DNA from: Bacteroidota bacterium
Lineage (GTDB): Bacteria > Bacteroidota > Bacteroidia > Flavobacteriales > Flavobacteriaceae
NCBI GenBank assembly: GCA_004356305.1
Contig: SMXJ01000152.1
Span: forward strand, 1-5,505
Direction: 5' to 3'
Length of the DNA: 5,505 bases
In this document: positions 4,522-5,505 of the stretch, piece after piece
Position numbering within the stretch: position 1 is the first letter of the stretch
Layout of the letters: each line of letters opens with the position of its first letter
Position numbers and translations under genes: made by a program
The notes under the pieces: generated by a model
The model's database searches: none
Told to the model about the DNA's origin: nothing
What the model saw: the letters and a program-made list of their open reading frames with translations, nothing else

Positions 4522-5505
4522 CAAACAATGGTTAGGTCGGTGATAATGGCATCAATCTTACCCTGAAGTTTTTCTTCGGTCACACCATTCACACTTATAT
4601 AAAACTTGATCTTTGGTTCGGTTCCACTGGGTCGTGCCGCGATCTTGCTTCCATCTTCGGTATAATAGATCAATACGTTTGATTTAGGGATGTTTATTTC
4701 CGAAAAGGTTGCTTTAGGAATATCGTGGGCTTTGCTACTCTGGTAGTCTTCGATCAATATAACCCGGGAACCGGCTATTTGCGTCATCGGATTTTCACGC
4801 AGGTTCTTCATCATTGCTGAAATTTCTTCGGCTCCCTTCTTACCTTTTTTCACCAGCGAAATTAATTGTTCTTTATAATACCCGTATTCCTTATATATAT
4901 TCTGAAGATATTCGAACATACTACTATTTGCAGCTTTCTTTTGAGCTGCTATTTCGCAGGCCAATAAAGTAGAAGTAACCGCATCTTTATCACGAACAAA
5001 ATCACCAACCATAAAACCAAAACTTTCCTCGCCACCACCCAAAAATTCTTCATCGGGAAAGTCTTTTATCATTTTGGCTATCCATTTAAAACCGGTAAGG
5101 CCTTCCTTGAATTCCACACCGAAGCTTTCCACGATCTTGCGCAACATAGGTGTAGAAACTATGGTGGAACCCATAAACTGATTTCCGTTTAGTTTCCCTG
5201 CTTCTTTGTTTTGTTCTAAAATGAAGTGAGATTTAATGATCATAGCCTGATTCCCATTCAGCAGTGTCATTTTTCCTTCTGAATTCCTAACCGCGATTCC
5301 CAATCGGTCACCATCCGGGTCGGTACCTATAACGATATCCGCCATTTCTTTTTCTGCCATTTCCAAGGCAATTTTAAGAGCTTCGGGCTCTTCGGGGTTG
5401 GGAGAATTGACCGTAGGAAAATTACCATCGGGCTGGGCCTGTTCTTCAACGATGGTCACATTTTTGTAACCTGCCATTTCCAATACCTTAGGGATCATCG
5501 TGATC
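4521..5505 (-). CDS. Phosphoglucomutase/phosphomannomutase-type phospho-sugar mutase, N-terminus outside window
   Basis: The C-terminal part (about 327 residues) of an alpha-D-phosphohexomutase, which interconverts hexose 1- and 6-phosphates (glucose and/or mannose) in the cytosol and feeds nucleotide-sugar and polysaccharide synthesis. The frame stays open to the window edge (residues I-T precede the ATG at 5498), and family members of this type are around 570 residues, so that ATG is internal. Numbering from it, the Mg-binding loop GTDPDGDRLG is at 58-67, the sugar-binding loop GGGEESFG at 154-161, and the phosphate-binding loop RPSGTEPK at 289-296. The catalytic serine loop lies upstream of the window. 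The long spacing and the sequence EEQAQPDGNFPTV resemble the PGM2/PgcA-like branch. Whether glucose or mannose is preferred cannot be told. The TGA overlaps the start of the ABC exporter. Confidence 0.93.
   Translation of the reverse strand, partial: ITMIPKVLEMAGYKNVTIVEEQAQPDGNFPTVNSPNPEEPEALKIALEMAEKEMADIVIGTDPDGDRLGIAVRNSEGKMTLLNGNQAMIIKSHFILEQNKEAGKLNGNQFMGSTIVSTPMLRKIVESFGVEFKEGLTGFKWIAKMIKDFPDEEFLGGGEESFGFMVGDFVRDKDAVTSTLLACEIAAQKKAANSSMFEYLQNIYKEYGYYKEQLISLVKKGKKGAEEISAMMKNLRENPMTQIAGSRVILIEDYQSSKAHDIPKATFSEINIPKSNVLIYYTEDGSKIAARPSGTEPKIKFYISVNGVTEEKLQGKIDAIITDLTIV

Overview
The window looks like a chromosomal segment from a marine-type Flavobacteriaceae (Bacteroidota) genome. The evidence is the moderate-to-low GC content, the AT-rich intergenic DNA, promoters of the Bacteroidota type (TTTG, about 19 bases, TAnnTTTG), a signal peptide ending in VYS|Q, and protein families that are typical of flavobacteria. 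I could not run a homology search, so the family calls rest on motifs read by eye.

Layout, left to right. The C-terminal two thirds of a PAPS-dependent sulfotransferase enters on the + strand (1-612) and is cut by the window edge. A hairpin at 625-648 separates it from a convergent three-gene operon on the - strand (2180 to 676). In transcription order this operon encodes an ECF sigma factor, a single-pass membrane protein in the position of an anti-sigma factor, and a small exported basic protein of the Spy/CpxP-like 'sensor of ECF sigma factor' type. A promoter with good Bacteroidota spacing sits just before the sigma gene.

The 514-base stretch between 2181 and 2694 has no ordinary gene but is highly structured. 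It holds two tandem, diverged copies (offset about 230-238 bases) of a small + strand transcription unit. Each unit has a Bacteroidota promoter, a short stem-loop around the octamer AGCCCCAA, and a strong intrinsic terminator. I interpret these as two paralogous small RNAs of about 80-90 nt. This is the most interesting part of the window.

The right half (2695-5505, - strand) is an operon of a phosphoglucomutase/phosphomannomutase-type enzyme, cut by the window edge, followed by an MsbA-like ABC exporter. They are linked by a TGATG stop/start overlap. The mutase supplies sugar phosphates for surface polysaccharides and the exporter is of the lipid/lipid A-flipping type, so a cell-envelope theme is reasonable. 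The envelope-stress style of the sigma operon fits this theme, but nothing in the sequence proves a functional link.
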